Assembly (NCBI GenBank): GCA_029262195.1
Contig: JAJCZX010000036.1
Location: forward strand, 59,429 to 123,428
Length of the DNA: 64,000 nucleotides
Reading direction: 5' to 3'
DNA from: Gemmatimonadota bacterium
GTDB lineage: Bacteria; Gemmatimonadota; Gemmatimonadetes; Gemmatimonadales; GWC2-71-9
Numbering within the stretch: the stretch's first letter is position 1; the number at the start of each line of letters is the position of its first letter. This document shows, in pieces, positions 26,191 to 35,516 of this stretch. The position numbers were made by a program, and so were the translations under genes. The notes beneath the pieces are model-generated. The model did not search any database and was not told where the DNA came from. It saw nothing but the letters and a program-made list of their open reading frames with translations.

Positions 26191-26222
26191 CGAGGCAAGC
26201 CAACGTTCGTCGACCTGCCTCG
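26191..26222. terminator. Hairpin between converging genes
   Basis: CGAGGCA (26191-26197) and TGCCTCG (26216-26222) form a perfect seven-pair stem with an 18-base loop between two convergent genes. No T run follows, so its role as terminator is only likely. Confidence 0.4.
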
Positions 26223-26241
26223 ATATTCCAGCTACCCAATA

Positions 26242-26790
26242 TTAGTGGCGCATTCCACCCATTTCGCCATCACCATCCTCGTCGTGGCCTTCATCCGAAT
26301 CCCCCATCCCGCCTGCTCCCATCTTGCCCATCATCTCCATCATATCCGCCCAACCGTTGGCTCTGGCAAGTTGCACTTCATCGAGTAGAGCCATCGCCTG
26401 GATGGCAGCGTTGATTCCTGCCCAGTGGGCTTCGCCCCCCGCGGCATGCGCAAGAGCAAAAGTCTCTTCCGCTGCTGACAGGTCTCCTCCATCGGAAAAA
26501 AGCGCCATCATTTCCGCACGTTTCTGATCGTGCCGCGCTTTGGCAATTTCGTGGGTCTGGGCGGCCTCATGTTGAATCCGCATGAGGGCTTCTCTCTGCC
26601 CTGAGGTCAGGCCGATGGCATCGCCGTGCATCAACAGGTGGTGAGGCGAAAAGGCGTGCATCCTCGTCATCCCCTCGCCTCCGTGTTCACCTCCAGCCAT
26701 CATCTCCTGAGCCTGCAGATTCTCGCCCCAAAACAGAGGAGTTCCCAGGGTTGCGCCCAAGATCATTAGATGTCGTATCCGAATCTTCAT
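26242..26790 (-). CDS. Spy/CpxP-like periplasmic protein, His/Met-rich
   Basis: 182 residues. The signal peptide ends near LQAQ. The body is helical with an LTXXQ-like pattern (IGLTSGQREALMRIQHEAAQ) and long Met- and His-rich ends (HAFSPHHLLMHGD, MMEMMGKMGAGGMGDSDEGH). Such composition suits a metal- or unfolded-protein-binding envelope protein. It is on the opposite strand to the HAD gene and 105 bases downstream of the GNAT-like gene's end, both on the minus strand. Confidence 0.7.
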   Translation of the reverse strand: MKIRIRHLMILGATLGTPLFWGENLQAQEMMAGGEHGGEGMTRMHAFSPHHLLMHGDAIGLTSGQREALMRIQHEAAQTHEIAKARHDQKRAEMMALFSDGGDLSAAEETFALAHAAGGEAHWAGINAAIQAMALLDEVQLARANGWADMMEMMGKMGAGGMGDSDEGHDEDGDGEMGGMRH

Positions 26791-26895
26791 TTTTCCAACT
26801 CTCCGATATCCGCATTTTGATTTCCGATCCCATCGGGACCGTGCATTACCTCAGAGAAATATCGCGGACCATGTATTGCAACCCAAATGAAGATT

Positions 26896-28014
26896 TCAAC
26901 ATGCTCGCTCATAGATGCGGTAGGTTTTGTAAACCTTTACTCCCAGAGTGGCGGCGGTGCGATGTATTTCTTCGTTGATATCCTGAACGTAGGATATTTC
27001 GCCCCCTTCATATTTGCGCACACCTCTGGCAAGTGATTCGAAGAAAAACACGGGCCCTACCCCTTTGGCTCGAAATTCAGGCAACACGCCCAGAAGTGCG
27101 AGTCTGGCCTCTTTCGGCTTCCGGGTTAGAACGTAGAAGGCCAATCGCGCTAGACGAAAAAGCCCCCGGGATTTTTTCGCCTTTAACATGAACTCATTGA
27201 CGTTGGGTAGGGTCAACGAGAGCCCGACCGGCGTGCCTTCGTGCTCAGCAATTATTACCATTTCTTCATCAAGAACAGCTTTGAGGTCTTTGAAGGTGTA
27301 CCTCAAATCATCCTCTGTGATCGGCATCAGCCCCCACTCTTCGGTCAGAGTCTTGTTGAAGAGATCGGTCACTACCGAAATTTCCCGGGGAAGTTGTTTC
27401 AGATCCACGCTACGAAAGGTGATTTTCGTTCTTTTCTTGACCCGTTCCACAATCTTTTCCGTTCGGGCCATCACTTCGGTTTCGTCTTTAATGAAATACG
27501 CGTACAAATCTCGCGCCTTGCGCAGTCCCAATTTCTCGTAAACCTGCAGGTAGTACTCGGGATTGTAGGCCATCAACACAAATGGCGGACTGTCAAAGCC
27601 GTCTACCAGGAGCCCGCACTCATCGTTCTGCGTGGGATTATGTGGCCCGCGAAGAGTTTTTTTTCCGCTTTTCTGGACATAATCTTGAGCTTGCCCGAAC
27701 AATTCTTCGGCAACCACCAGATCATTGATGAAGTCGAAAAACCCGAAAAAGCCTACTTCATCATGATGGTAATCGTTGTGTGTTTGGTTGATTATTCCAG
27801 CAATGCGCCCGACCGGCTTGTTGTTACGAAACGCAACAAAGGCCTTGATCGACCCGTGTCGATGAATCGGGTGGTCCGCCTTTCTTATTCTGGAGACACT
27901 CCCGGGAAAGGGCGGAACGAAGTTGGGGAGCTCACCGTGTAAAATCTCTGGAATTTGTTCAAAGAGATTCCAATCGCGGCGGGTTACGCAGGGGACAACC
28001 GAAATGTCACTCAC
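26896..28014 (-). CDS. Large GNAT-superfamily-like protein of unknown substrate
   Basis: 372 residues forming two acetyltransferase-like halves. FVAFRNNKPVGRIAGIINQ near 80-98 is a GNAT core strand, and LALLGVLPEFRAKGVGPVFFFE has the CoA-loop type RxKGVG arrangement in the second half. The NPTQNDECGLLVDGFDSPP stretch is characteristic of this little-studied family. It lies last in a tight operon after FabF and a TPR protein, with a four-base overlap to the TPR gene. A role in lipid or amino-acid acylation is possible but unproven. Confidence 0.7.
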   Translation of the reverse strand: MSDISVVPCVTRRDWNLFEQIPEILHGELPNFVPPFPGSVSRIRKADHPIHRHGSIKAFVAFRNNKPVGRIAGIINQTHNDYHHDEVGFFGFFDFINDLVVAEELFGQAQDYVQKSGKKTLRGPHNPTQNDECGLLVDGFDSPPFVLMAYNPEYYLQVYEKLGLRKARDLYAYFIKDETEVMARTEKIVERVKKRTKITFRSVDLKQLPREISVVTDLFNKTLTEEWGLMPITEDDLRYTFKDLKAVLDEEMVIIAEHEGTPVGLSLTLPNVNEFMLKAKKSRGLFRLARLAFYVLTRKPKEARLALLGVLPEFRAKGVGPVFFFESLARGVRKYEGGEISYVQDINEEIHRTAATLGVKVYKTYRIYERAC

Positions 28015-28793
28015 TGGGAAATCCTCTGGAGGTAATTGCGGGCCTCATCATGAAAGGCAACATCAGTCGGATCAAAGAGCGGTTGTTGCAGCAAATTTTC
28101 AAACTCAGCACGCGCAGCTTCCAATTCGCCCTGATAGAAAAATGCCCGCCCCAGGTCCAACCGCGCAATCGCAAAAGTAGAATCAATTTGTACCGACCGA
28201 ACCAGATGGGTTTCGGCGTTCTCCCAACTTGTATCACGGAAGGCACGATTTCCCAGGATGGTAACTGCGATAAACCTTTTGATTCTCGAAAGTCTCATAA
28301 CTTCGAGGTTGAGAGCGCCGAGGGCGTGGTTGGCACCAGCATGGAGTGAATCTCTCTCAAGTAAAGAACGGGAGCGTTCATAGACCGCCGTCCCAAGCCG
28401 GGCGGCAATCAGTGCTTCAGCATGCCTGGCTCGAAGACCCTGCGCAGCCACGAGCCAGTATTCTGCCACAAAACTTGACGCATCTAACTCAAGGGCGGTC
28501 TCCGCGTATTCGATCGCCAGGTCGAAGTAGATTTTCCCTTCGTCAATAGTCTCAGCCATTACCCCGACAGCAACAGCCTCGCGAGCGGTTCTCCACAGCA
28601 ACTCAACGTCGTCTGCGTGTGTCGCAAGCGCGTCCTGAAAGAACTCTAGTGCAGAGATCAATTCCCCTGCCTGATGAAGGGAATCTGCCTTTAGAATATC
28701 GTCGGCGTGAACGGTCTGGGCTGAATTTCCAACCGGAAATGCCAACAACAGCGCGAAAACGCCACCCAACACATGTCGGCTTATTCTACTCAC
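28011..28793 (-). CDS. Exported TPR protein
   Basis: 260 residues with a signal peptide (to about NSAQ) and helical repeats: SLHQAGELISALEFFQDALATH, YFDLAIEYAETALELDASSF, and AIARLDLGRAFFYQGELEAARAEFENLL, all matching the TPR consensus. It is likely a periplasmic adaptor. It overlaps the FabF gene by eight bases and the GNAT-like gene by four, so the three are coupled in one operon. Confidence 0.8.
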   Translation of the reverse strand: MSRISRHVLGGVFALLLAFPVGNSAQTVHADDILKADSLHQAGELISALEFFQDALATHADDVELLWRTAREAVAVGVMAETIDEGKIYFDLAIEYAETALELDASSFVAEYWLVAAQGLRARHAEALIAARLGTAVYERSRSLLERDSLHAGANHALGALNLEVMRLSRIKRFIAVTILGNRAFRDTSWENAETHLVRSVQIDSTFAIARLDLGRAFFYQGELEAARAEFENLLQQPLFDPTDVAFHDEARNYLQRISQ

Positions 28794-30045
28794 TCCACTT
28801 TTTCACAACAAGGCAACTGTTGTGGCCGCCGAAACCGTAGCAGGGGACGATTCCAACGTCCACCGATGTCGTCGTCCCGCAGCCAAGCACATGATTCAAC
28901 GTACAATCTTCTGCAGGATCTTTGAGATTGATCGTGGGCGGAAGGAACCCATCTCGTAGCGAATACACAGTTAGTGCCGTGGCGAGAGCGCCCGCACCCC
29001 CGAGGAGGTGACCCGTTACGCTCTTGGTGCTGCTCACCAAAACATCTTTCAAACGGTTGCCCAGAAAACGACCGAGCGCCCTTACTTCAATGGGGTCTCC
29101 GATTGGTGTGCTAGTTGCGTGAGCATTTACGTAACCGACATCGCCCGGACCCAGACCCGCCTTGGTTACCGCTCGAGCCATACACCGCGCTGCGCCAGTC
29201 CCCTCTTCATCAGGAGCTGTAAGGTGTCTCGCATCAGCAGTTGACGCGTAAGACATCAACTCAGCCAAAGGCTCGGCGTCTCGCGCCAGCGCGTGTTCAA
29301 GGCTCTCCAGGACCATTACCACCGCCCCTTCCGAGAGCACAAAGCCGTCTCGATCGCGAGCAAAGGGACGCGATGCCCCAGCTGGATCATCATTTCGGCG
29401 CGAAAGGGCGCCGAGCCGATCGAAGCCACCAATTCCAAGCGTGTTCACGGCCGCTTCCGCTCCTCCCGCAATCATGATGCTCGCGTCGCCACGACGAATA
29501 GTTTCGAGGGCCAGCCCCACGCTGTCGATTGACGTGGAACACGCAGACGACATGCCCAGCGTTGGACCTTGTGCACCGAAATGGATTCCAACCTGCACTG
29601 CGGCCGAATCCGAGACAATCATCGGAATCAACAACGGACTTATGTGCTGAGGACCATGTTTATCCATGATGGCCTGCTGTTTCTGGTAGGTCGCAATGCC
29701 TCCTGCTCCGGCACCGATGTAGACACCGGTTTCATACCTGTCCTCATCGGAAATTTCGAGAGCTGCCCGAGACATGGCCTCCGCGGCCGCGGTGATCGAA
29801 AATTGCGAGAACCTATCTCGCCTCCGAGCTTCCTTCCGAGTCATATGGTCAAGAGGGTCGTAACCGTGCGCCTCACCGGCAATTTTTACTTTGAAATCCG
29901 TCGTGTCGAACAACGTGATCGGGCCGACCCCAGAACGACCGTGTCGCACGTTATCCCAGGTGGTGGGCATATCCAGACCGCTTGGCGTTACGGCGCCAAT
30001 ACCGGTGATGACAACACGCTGATGTGCTGGTAGCCAGTCGGTCAA
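28786..30045 (-). CDS. fabF: 3-oxoacyl-[acyl-carrier-protein] synthase II
   Basis: 419 residues, FabF-like throughout (E. coli 413). The Cys-His-His triad is complete: Cys169 in SSACSTSID, His309 in NAHATSTPIGDP and His346 in KSVTGHLLGGAGA. It condenses malonyl-ACP with an acyl-ACP in fatty-acid elongation. No other fatty acid synthase genes are next to it; instead the downstream partners are an exported TPR protein and a GNAT-like protein, so it may be a dedicated rather than housekeeping copy. Confidence 0.92.
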   Translation of the reverse strand: MTDWLPAHQRVVITGIGAVTPSGLDMPTTWDNVRHGRSGVGPITLFDTTDFKVKIAGEAHGYDPLDHMTRKEARRRDRFSQFSITAAAEAMSRAALEISDEDRYETGVYIGAGAGGIATYQKQQAIMDKHGPQHISPLLIPMIVSDSAAVQVGIHFGAQGPTLGMSSACSTSIDSVGLALETIRRGDASIMIAGGAEAAVNTLGIGGFDRLGALSRRNDDPAGASRPFARDRDGFVLSEGAVVMVLESLEHALARDAEPLAELMSYASTADARHLTAPDEEGTGAARCMARAVTKAGLGPGDVGYVNAHATSTPIGDPIEVRALGRFLGNRLKDVLVSSTKSVTGHLLGGAGALATALTVYSLRDGFLPPTINLKDPAEDCTLNHVLGCGTTTSVDVGIVPCYGFGGHNSCLVVKKWSE

Positions 30046-30182
30046 ATCAGAGTTCCTTTTGGGGTTTTCCTCACGAGCCCGTCCGAGGGTCTCTGAAGAT
30101 CAATACTACGCCCGCCCGCTTGGTTACCTTCGCAGGCCGGATTGCAACTTATTAACATAGCCCAAACGTCCGCGTCTAACGA

Positions 30183-30200
30183 TAGTTAAACTACGGTTAG
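30183..30200 (+). promoter_or_regulatory. Palindrome ahead of the TonB-dependent receptor gene
   Basis: TAGTTAAACTA is a perfect palindrome with a one-base centre, nested inside CTAAC (30176-30180) and GTTAG (30196-30200). It lies 30 bases upstream of the TTG start and resembles the CTAAACGTAGTTTAG site before kinase 3, so a shared operator is conceivable. Confidence 0.35.
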
Positions 30201-30222
30201 TACCGGTGACTCAGAGGTCGAA

Positions 30223-33200
30223 TTGTTCGGAATTTCCACAAAATCAATCCGTATATCAGTAGCTCTGGCCTTATTCGCAATCCCCGGGACCACGCCCGCC
30301 ATCGCCCAAGTGGGCCTGACAACCGACATAATCACCGGAGAGATCGTCGACGGTGCAGGTAACCCGGTCGCAAACGTCAACGTAACCGCCCTCTCCCTTG
30401 AAACCCAGATAAGTCGATCAACCCACACCGATGGCGACGGCAGATACACGATTCTGTTCCCTGATGGAGGTGGTCAGTACCGCATAACCGCCCGCATGAT
30501 CGGCATGCTACCCAAAGAAGAAACTTTGGTCCGTTACGCCGACGAAGATCGTCTCGTATGGAACGTCACGATGAGTGACCAGGCTGTTCTGCTAAACGCG
30601 ATTGAGGTCGAAGGCCGGATGTCTCCGGTGGTGGTTCCGAATTCACCTAACCCCGGCGGAGTCGACCGCAACTTCAACGGCAACGCCGTGGCCAACCTCC
30701 CGATCGAACCCGACGATCTGAACCTGTTGGCCACTCTGGTACCGGGGGTGGTCGGAATCGGCGCGACCGACAGTACAGGCTCGGAATTTTCCGTTGCAGG
30801 ACTGCGGCCCGAAGCCAACCAGATCACGCTCGACGGCCTGAGCTTTGGGGCAACTGAAGTCCCGCAAGAGGGCCTTCGCAACACGCGTGTTATCACCAGT
30901 ACCTACGACATTTCACGCGGCCGGTTCAGCGGAGGACTCGTTTCGTCGACCTCTCGCAGTGGTTCCAATCGTGTCCAGGGATCCCTGAGCTACTCACTTC
31001 GCGACGACCACCTGGCCATCGGTGGCGATTCGGATTCTCCGTTCGCCTCTGCTTTTACCCAGAACCAGGTTGGAGCCGGCGTCGGCGGTCCGATTATCAA
31101 CAATAGACTCTTTGCCTACATATCTGGACAAACAAGATTGCGTTCAGACGCGCAGCCATCCCTTACGAACGCCACTTTTCAGGACCTGGAAAGACTCGGT
31201 GTTTCCCCCGACTCAATCGAGCGATTCATCTCCGTCGTTGACGCAATCGGTGCTGCACCCGATGTCCGGAACGTCAGTGACCGTTCAAACGACAGGCTCA
31301 GCGGGTTGTTGCGATTCGACTTTCTTGCGTCCAACAACCACACGATCACGGTCAGAGGAGATTGGAGAGGCACCGATCAGGAACCCTCACGACTTTCCTC
31401 GTTGGCCCTACCCGAAACCGCTGGCGTCAACGGGACCTCCGGCGGCGGCCTGATGGCCAGTATTGCCTCACGCATTGGACTGCGCGTCATCAATGAAGCC
31501 CGTGCCTACATCTCCACTTCGACCCGGGATTCTGACCCTTTCCTTTACCTCCCCGCAGGGCGGGTGCGTGTTTCATCCGATTTGCTCGACGGCACCTCGT
31601 CGATAAAGACTCTGACTTTCGGCGGCAACAGTCGTATGCCAGCCAGATCGAATATCAATTCACTGGAGATGACAGAAGAGCTTTCATGGTTACCAGGACG
31701 GGGAGCGCACAGGTTCAAAATTGGTGGGCTCCTGAACACAGAAAAATCAGAGGAGCTACTGTCAACCAACCAACTCGGCACTTTCTCCTTCAACTCTCTC
31801 GGCCAACTGGAGTCAGCCACACCCAACATTTTCAGCAGGAACGTCGCGCCGTCTGAACGCATAACACGTAGTTTTGATTACGCGATTTACGTTGGAGACG
31901 TATGGCGGGCATCCCCCGCAGTCCAGCTTACCTACGGACTTCGTTTCGAAGGCTCCAGTAACAGCGGAGCGCCGGCACCCAACTCCGCACTCGAATCGGC
32001 ACTGGGTGTGCGTACGGAGGTGCTCCCCGAGGAGTCCAGTTTTAGTCCACGCGCTGGCTTCACGTGGACAATAGGTTCGGCCACGCCAAGATCACAACCT
32101 TCATTGATCGTGCGCGGAGGCGCAGGCCTTTTCAGAAGCCCAATCCCCGGCCGGTTGATCTCTCAGGCCCAAACAGCAAACGGCATCCCCAACACTAACC
32201 TGGACCTGAATTGTATCGGCATTTCTGCGCCTATTCCCGACTGGGATCAGTACAGTGCTGATCAAAGCAACATCCCTACCGATTGCGTCGGCCCGTCGAT
32301 CATCGGCAACTCATCGCTGCCCAGCGCAACGGTGTTCGCCGAAGATTTTTCCGCACCCAAGGTCTTCCGGACGTCGTTGGGAATCCAGCGCAACCTGACT
32401 CAGTTACTGCGATTGAGCGTCAACGCGAATTACGCACGAGGCTACTCGCAGTCGGGCTTCAGTGACGTCAACCTCGACACCAGCGGCGGTTTCAAGGTCA
32501 CACAGGAGGCCGACCGACCAGTTTTTGTTGACCCAACGCAGGTAGCTGTTGTTAGCGGCGCTGTTCGCAGCACCGACTCTCGAATCGCGCCGGAGTTCGG
32601 GCGGGTGACGGAAATCGGCTCCGATTTGTCATCTGAAACGAAACAGCTCACGGTTTCATTGGGCGGGCTGACTCGCACAGGAATCGCCATGCAGACCTCT
32701 TACACGTGGTCCCACGTCAGAGATCAGTCGTCCCAATCGGTTCGATTTGGCAACGGCACACTGGGCGGTGCGACGACAGGTGGAAATCCGAACGTGCGTG
32801 AATGGGCGAGGAGCAGTTTTGAGAGAAAGCATTCGTTTCTCACTACCATCAGCTACCCGTTTGGCACAACGCTCGAATTGACCGCTATTGGCCGATTGAC
32901 CTCTGGCAGTCCTTTCACTCCAATGGTGGCAACCGATATCAACGGCGACGGTTCTCGTAACGACCGCGCGTTTGTATTTGACGATGCCGCTTTGCCCGGA
33001 ATGCAGACTCTGCTGGCAAACGCTTCCGGACGTGTACGATCATGTCTCCAAAAACAAACCGGCCTTGTCGCCACACGAAACAGCTGCCTCGGACCGTGGG
33101 AGGCTTCGCTAGACCTCCAGGTGAACTACAGACCCGGTTTCATTGGCACGAGCCGTAATGTGTCGGTCTCGCTAACGACCCTCAATCTCTTGCGCGGCAT

Positions 33201-33933
33201 CGACGAATTACTCCATGGAGCAAATGAAGCAAAGGGCTGGGGGATTCGGGCTCGACCCGATCAAACGCTCCTGTTTGTCGAAAACTTCGATCCGGTGGAG
33301 GAGTCATTCGCCTACTCGGTGAATCAGAGGTTCGGAGCGACCAACGCGCAGTCAACTGCCCAAAGGTCTCCCTTCCAAATCGGGATTCAGGTGCGCGCAA
33401 CATTCGGCCCCAACCGGGGACAGGCAGCATTGGATCGCCTTCGTGGTGGCGGTGGTCGTGGAAGTGGAGGCCGTGGAGGCGGCGCCGCAACCGGAGGTGC
33501 GCGGGGCGGCGGGCGAGCCGGTTTCGGCGGGCCCGGGGCCAGGGGCGGACTTTCAGCTGAAGAATTTCTCGGGCGTTTCCGAGACTTGTTGATAAACCCC
33601 GCTGCGATCGCGATCGAAATGGAAGACTCGTTGGGGCTTTCTGAAGAACAGGCGACGGATCTACTCCGACTGAGCGCCGAGTTGATTCAGCGCAACGATA
33701 GCATCGCTTCGGTACTTCAAGAGGAAATCGATCAATTTGGCACCAACGACCCGCAAGGAATGTTGCAAATAATCCGTCCGCGTATGCAGGATGCGCAAAG
33801 GAACGCCAGGGAAACCTTGGACAGATTGCGCGAATTATTGACCGAAGAGCAATGGTCATTGCTTCCCGAAAGGATTCGTAATCGGGCAGAAGGTGGCCAA
33901 CGAGGACAGGGTCGAGGGAGGCGCCCCGAATGA
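30223..33933 (+). CDS. Oar-like TonB-dependent receptor with C-terminal Gly-rich and Spy-like domains
   Basis: 1236 residues from TTG 30223, with an AGAGGT site ahead. Signal peptide (to AIAQ); carboxypeptidase regulatory-like beta sandwich near 35-120 (GEIVDGAGNPVANVNVTAL); plug domain with LNLLATLVPGV and SEFSVAGLRPEANQITLDG; then a large outer-membrane beta barrel to about residue 1065, with aromatic-rich alternating strands. A Gly/Arg-rich low-complexity linker follows (about 1072-1110), then a helical domain with an LTXXQ-type LLTEEQWSLLP (about 1110-1217) resembling Spy/CpxP. Such a tail after the barrel is unusual; it would sit in the periplasm or inside the barrel. It may import or display a large substrate. 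Confidence 0.88.
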   Translation: MFGISTKSIRISVALALFAIPGTTPAIAQVGLTTDIITGEIVDGAGNPVANVNVTALSLETQISRSTHTDGDGRYTILFPDGGGQYRITARMIGMLPKEETLVRYADEDRLVWNVTMSDQAVLLNAIEVEGRMSPVVVPNSPNPGGVDRNFNGNAVANLPIEPDDLNLLATLVPGVVGIGATDSTGSEFSVAGLRPEANQITLDGLSFGATEVPQEGLRNTRVITSTYDISRGRFSGGLVSSTSRSGSNRVQGSLSYSLRDDHLAIGGDSDSPFASAFTQNQVGAGVGGPIINNRLFAYISGQTRLRSDAQPSLTNATFQDLERLGVSPDSIERFISVVDAIGAAPDVRNVSDRSNDRLSGLLRFDFLASNNHTITVRGDWRGTDQEPSRLSSLALPETAGVNGTSGGGLMASIASRIGLRVINEARAYISTSTRDSDPFLYLPAGRVRVSSDLLDGTSSIKTLTFGGNSRMPARSNINSLEMTEELSWLPGRGAHRFKIGGLLNTEKSEELLSTNQLGTFSFNSLGQLESATPNIFSRNVAPSERITRSFDYAIYVGDVWRASPAVQLTYGLRFEGSSNSGAPAPNSALESALGVRTEVLPEESSFSPRAGFTWTIGSATPRSQPSLIVRGGAGLFRSPIPGRLISQAQTANGIPNTNLDLNCIGISAPIPDWDQYSADQSNIPTDCVGPSIIGNSSLPSATVFAEDFSAPKVFRTSLGIQRNLTQLLRLSVNANYARGYSQSGFSDVNLDTSGGFKVTQEADRPVFVDPTQVAVVSGAVRSTDSRIAPEFGRVTEIGSDLSSETKQLTVSLGGLTRTGIAMQTSYTWSHVRDQSSQSVRFGNGTLGGATTGGNPNVREWARSSFERKHSFLTTISYPFGTTLELTAIGRLTSGSPFTPMVATDINGDGSRNDRAFVFDDAALPGMQTLLANASGRVRSCLQKQTGLVATRNSCLGPWEASLDLQVNYRPGFIGTSRNVSVSLTTLNLLRGIDELLHGANEAKGWGIRARPDQTLLFVENFDPVEESFAYSVNQRFGATNAQSTAQRSPFQIGIQVRATFGPNRGQAALDRLRGGGGRGSGGRGGGAATGGARGGGRAGFGGPGARGGLSAEEFLGRFRDLLINPAAIAIEMEDSLGLSEEQATDLLRLSAELIQRNDSIASVLQEEIDQFGTNDPQGMLQIIRPRMQDAQRNARETLDRLRELLTEEQWSLLPERIRNRAEGGQRGQGRGRRPE

Positions 33934-34024
33934 TTATCATTGGGGCGGTGGCGCCCCCGGTAAACGGTGCGGTTGATTAAATTCCGTTGATCACCCCCCG
34001 ACCCGATCAGCGAGCAAAATCGCC

Positions 34025-34576
34025 GTGCCACACGCCCTGCAGTCCCTGAAAAATTCCCTGGGAAAATACACACCGGATGATGACGCCGAAGAAAAATCCA
34101 AGGATCGTATTCTATCTTTGATGCACTCTTCATCGGACCCTACGGACAGGAATCAATTTTCCCCGGGGCATCTAACGGCAAGCGCCTTCGTGGTAACTCC
34201 TGACAGAAACCAACTGGTGCTAATCCTTCACAAAAAGCTAAAGCGCTGGTTGCAGCCCGGTGGGCACATCGACCCCGAAGATACCGGGGTTCTCGAAGCC
34301 GCAGTGCGGGAGGTCAAGGAAGAGGTTGGGCTGGATGTCGGCGGGGGAGAGTTGTTCGACCTCGATATCCACCCCATTCCTGAGACACAAAGGGAGCCCG
34401 CCCACGATCATTTCGACATTCGATTTCTCTTCGTCGCCGATCACCAAACGATTCGTCCCGGGTCCGACGTGGAAGACGCGCGCTGGGTCTCGGTTCTAGA
34501 TTGGCCCGACCTGAGATTGGATAGCGGTTCAATCAGAGTTCATCGCAAACTCACAGGGCCAGGCGGGGAGCTTTAG
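34025..34576 (+). CDS. Nudix hydrolase
   Basis: 183 residues from GTG 34025. The Nudix box runs from GGHIDPEDTGVLEAAVREV to KEEVGLD, with the two key Glu residues of the REVKEEVG helix. The N-terminal 40 residues are a helical leader; the strand VVTPDRNQLVLILHKKLKRWLQPGG is typical of the fold. It hydrolyses a nucleoside diphosphate linked to another group; the substrate is unknown. It converges with the barrel gene across a strong hairpin. Confidence 0.88.
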   Translation: MPHALQSLKNSLGKYTPDDDAEEKSKDRILSLMHSSSDPTDRNQFSPGHLTASAFVVTPDRNQLVLILHKKLKRWLQPGGHIDPEDTGVLEAAVREVKEEVGLDVGGGELFDLDIHPIPETQREPAHDHFDIRFLFVADHQTIRPGSDVEDARWVSVLDWPDLRLDSGSIRVHRKLTGPGGEL

Positions 34577-34584
34577 GCCCCCCG

Positions 34585-34601
34585 CCCGCCGTCACGGCGG
34601 G
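34585..34601. terminator. Strong GC hairpin between converging genes
   Basis: CCCGCCG, TCA and CGGCGGG form a seven-pair all-G/C stem with a three-base loop, directly after the Nudix stop and before the end of the barrel gene. There is no T run, so it may be a transcript-stabilising or Rho-linked end rather than an intrinsic terminator. Confidence 0.5.
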
Positions 34602-35324
34602 TTAGATGGTAACCGCAATTCCGATCCGGTACTGAAGCAAATCCGTCTCACTGACGATCGGGTTGATTCTCACTCCTCCGCCCGGCAGATCCACTATCCC
34701 GCCACGCCGCAGATACGATGTTTCGCCATTATCGACGAACCCCACCGAGAGATCGAGGCTAACCGGTTTTCGCCCACCCGCGACTCGAAATAGCAAACCA
34801 GCACCTCCGGTTACGGTGAAGGTGAAATCATCAAAGTTTGTGGTAGACGCGAATTCATTGTCGAAACGAGTGCCCGAAACCGATGACTCGGTCGCAAAGT
34901 ACGAAAACCCAATCGAGCCTTTGAAATAGGGGCGTATAACGCCGTGGCCGAGTGTCAACTGGGGTCCAACGCCGAACGAAGCAATAAAATTATCTGTGCT
35001 CACATCAACCTGAACCCGGCTGATTCTGCTGTTGAACGGCTCGGTGAACCGTTCGTGTCCGTAAACGACAAACGAAGCATCGAACCTCAGTCCAATTTGT
35101 CCGTCACGGTCCAACCCCTTCACGGCGAAAAAGCCCAGCCCACCTCCAAAGTCCACGAAATCACCAAACTCGCCGACTGGATTGATAAGTGTAACGCTCC
35201 CACCGACCATGTCGCTACGATGGACATTGGGCTCCCTCGGCACAGGCGTTTGGCTGGCCGCAACCGAAGCAAAACTCATGAGGGCAAGGACGCCAGGAAC
35301 GGAATTTTTGTACGCCGATTTCAT
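34602..35324 (-). CDS. Outer membrane beta-barrel protein
   Basis: About 240 residues from ATG 35324, with GGAG ahead; a longer frame to 35405 lacks a leader. A signal peptide (to VAASQ) is followed by alternating hydrophobic/polar strands: GGSVTLINPVGEFGDFVDFG, GLDRDGQIGLRFDASFVVYG, VRINPIVSETDLLQYRIGIAVTI as a terminal strand with an aromatic/hydrophobic end. This matches small OmpA/OmpW-size porin-like barrels. The function is unknown. Confidence 0.7.
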   Translation of the reverse strand: MKSAYKNSVPGVLALMSFASVAASQTPVPREPNVHRSDMVGGSVTLINPVGEFGDFVDFGGGLGFFAVKGLDRDGQIGLRFDASFVVYGHERFTEPFNSRISRVQVDVSTDNFIASFGVGPQLTLGHGVIRPYFKGSIGFSYFATESSVSGTRFDNEFASTTNFDDFTFTVTGGAGLLFRVAGGRKPVSLDLSVGFVDNGETSYLRRGGIVDLPGGGVRINPIVSETDLLQYRIGIAVTI

Positions 35325-35516
35325 TTTCAATTCTCCAGGATTTCTAACGTGTGGTGTCACGTAGATCGAAGAATGGAAGTTTGGTGCCACAAAAAGGGAG
35401 AGCACCTAACATCAAGAGTTACAAGTGGTTATGAGGTTCGCAAAGAACGTAGCGGGAAGACTATTGACCCCCGATTGAGACGAGCGTCCGAGATTGATGA
35501 CGGATCCGACGAGCTT

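Noticed and set aside
33182..33940. Minus-strand open frame of 252 residues over the 3' part of the TonB-dependent receptor
   Set aside because: Arg-rich and low-complexity, complementary to the Gly-rich linker; no fold or leader is seen.
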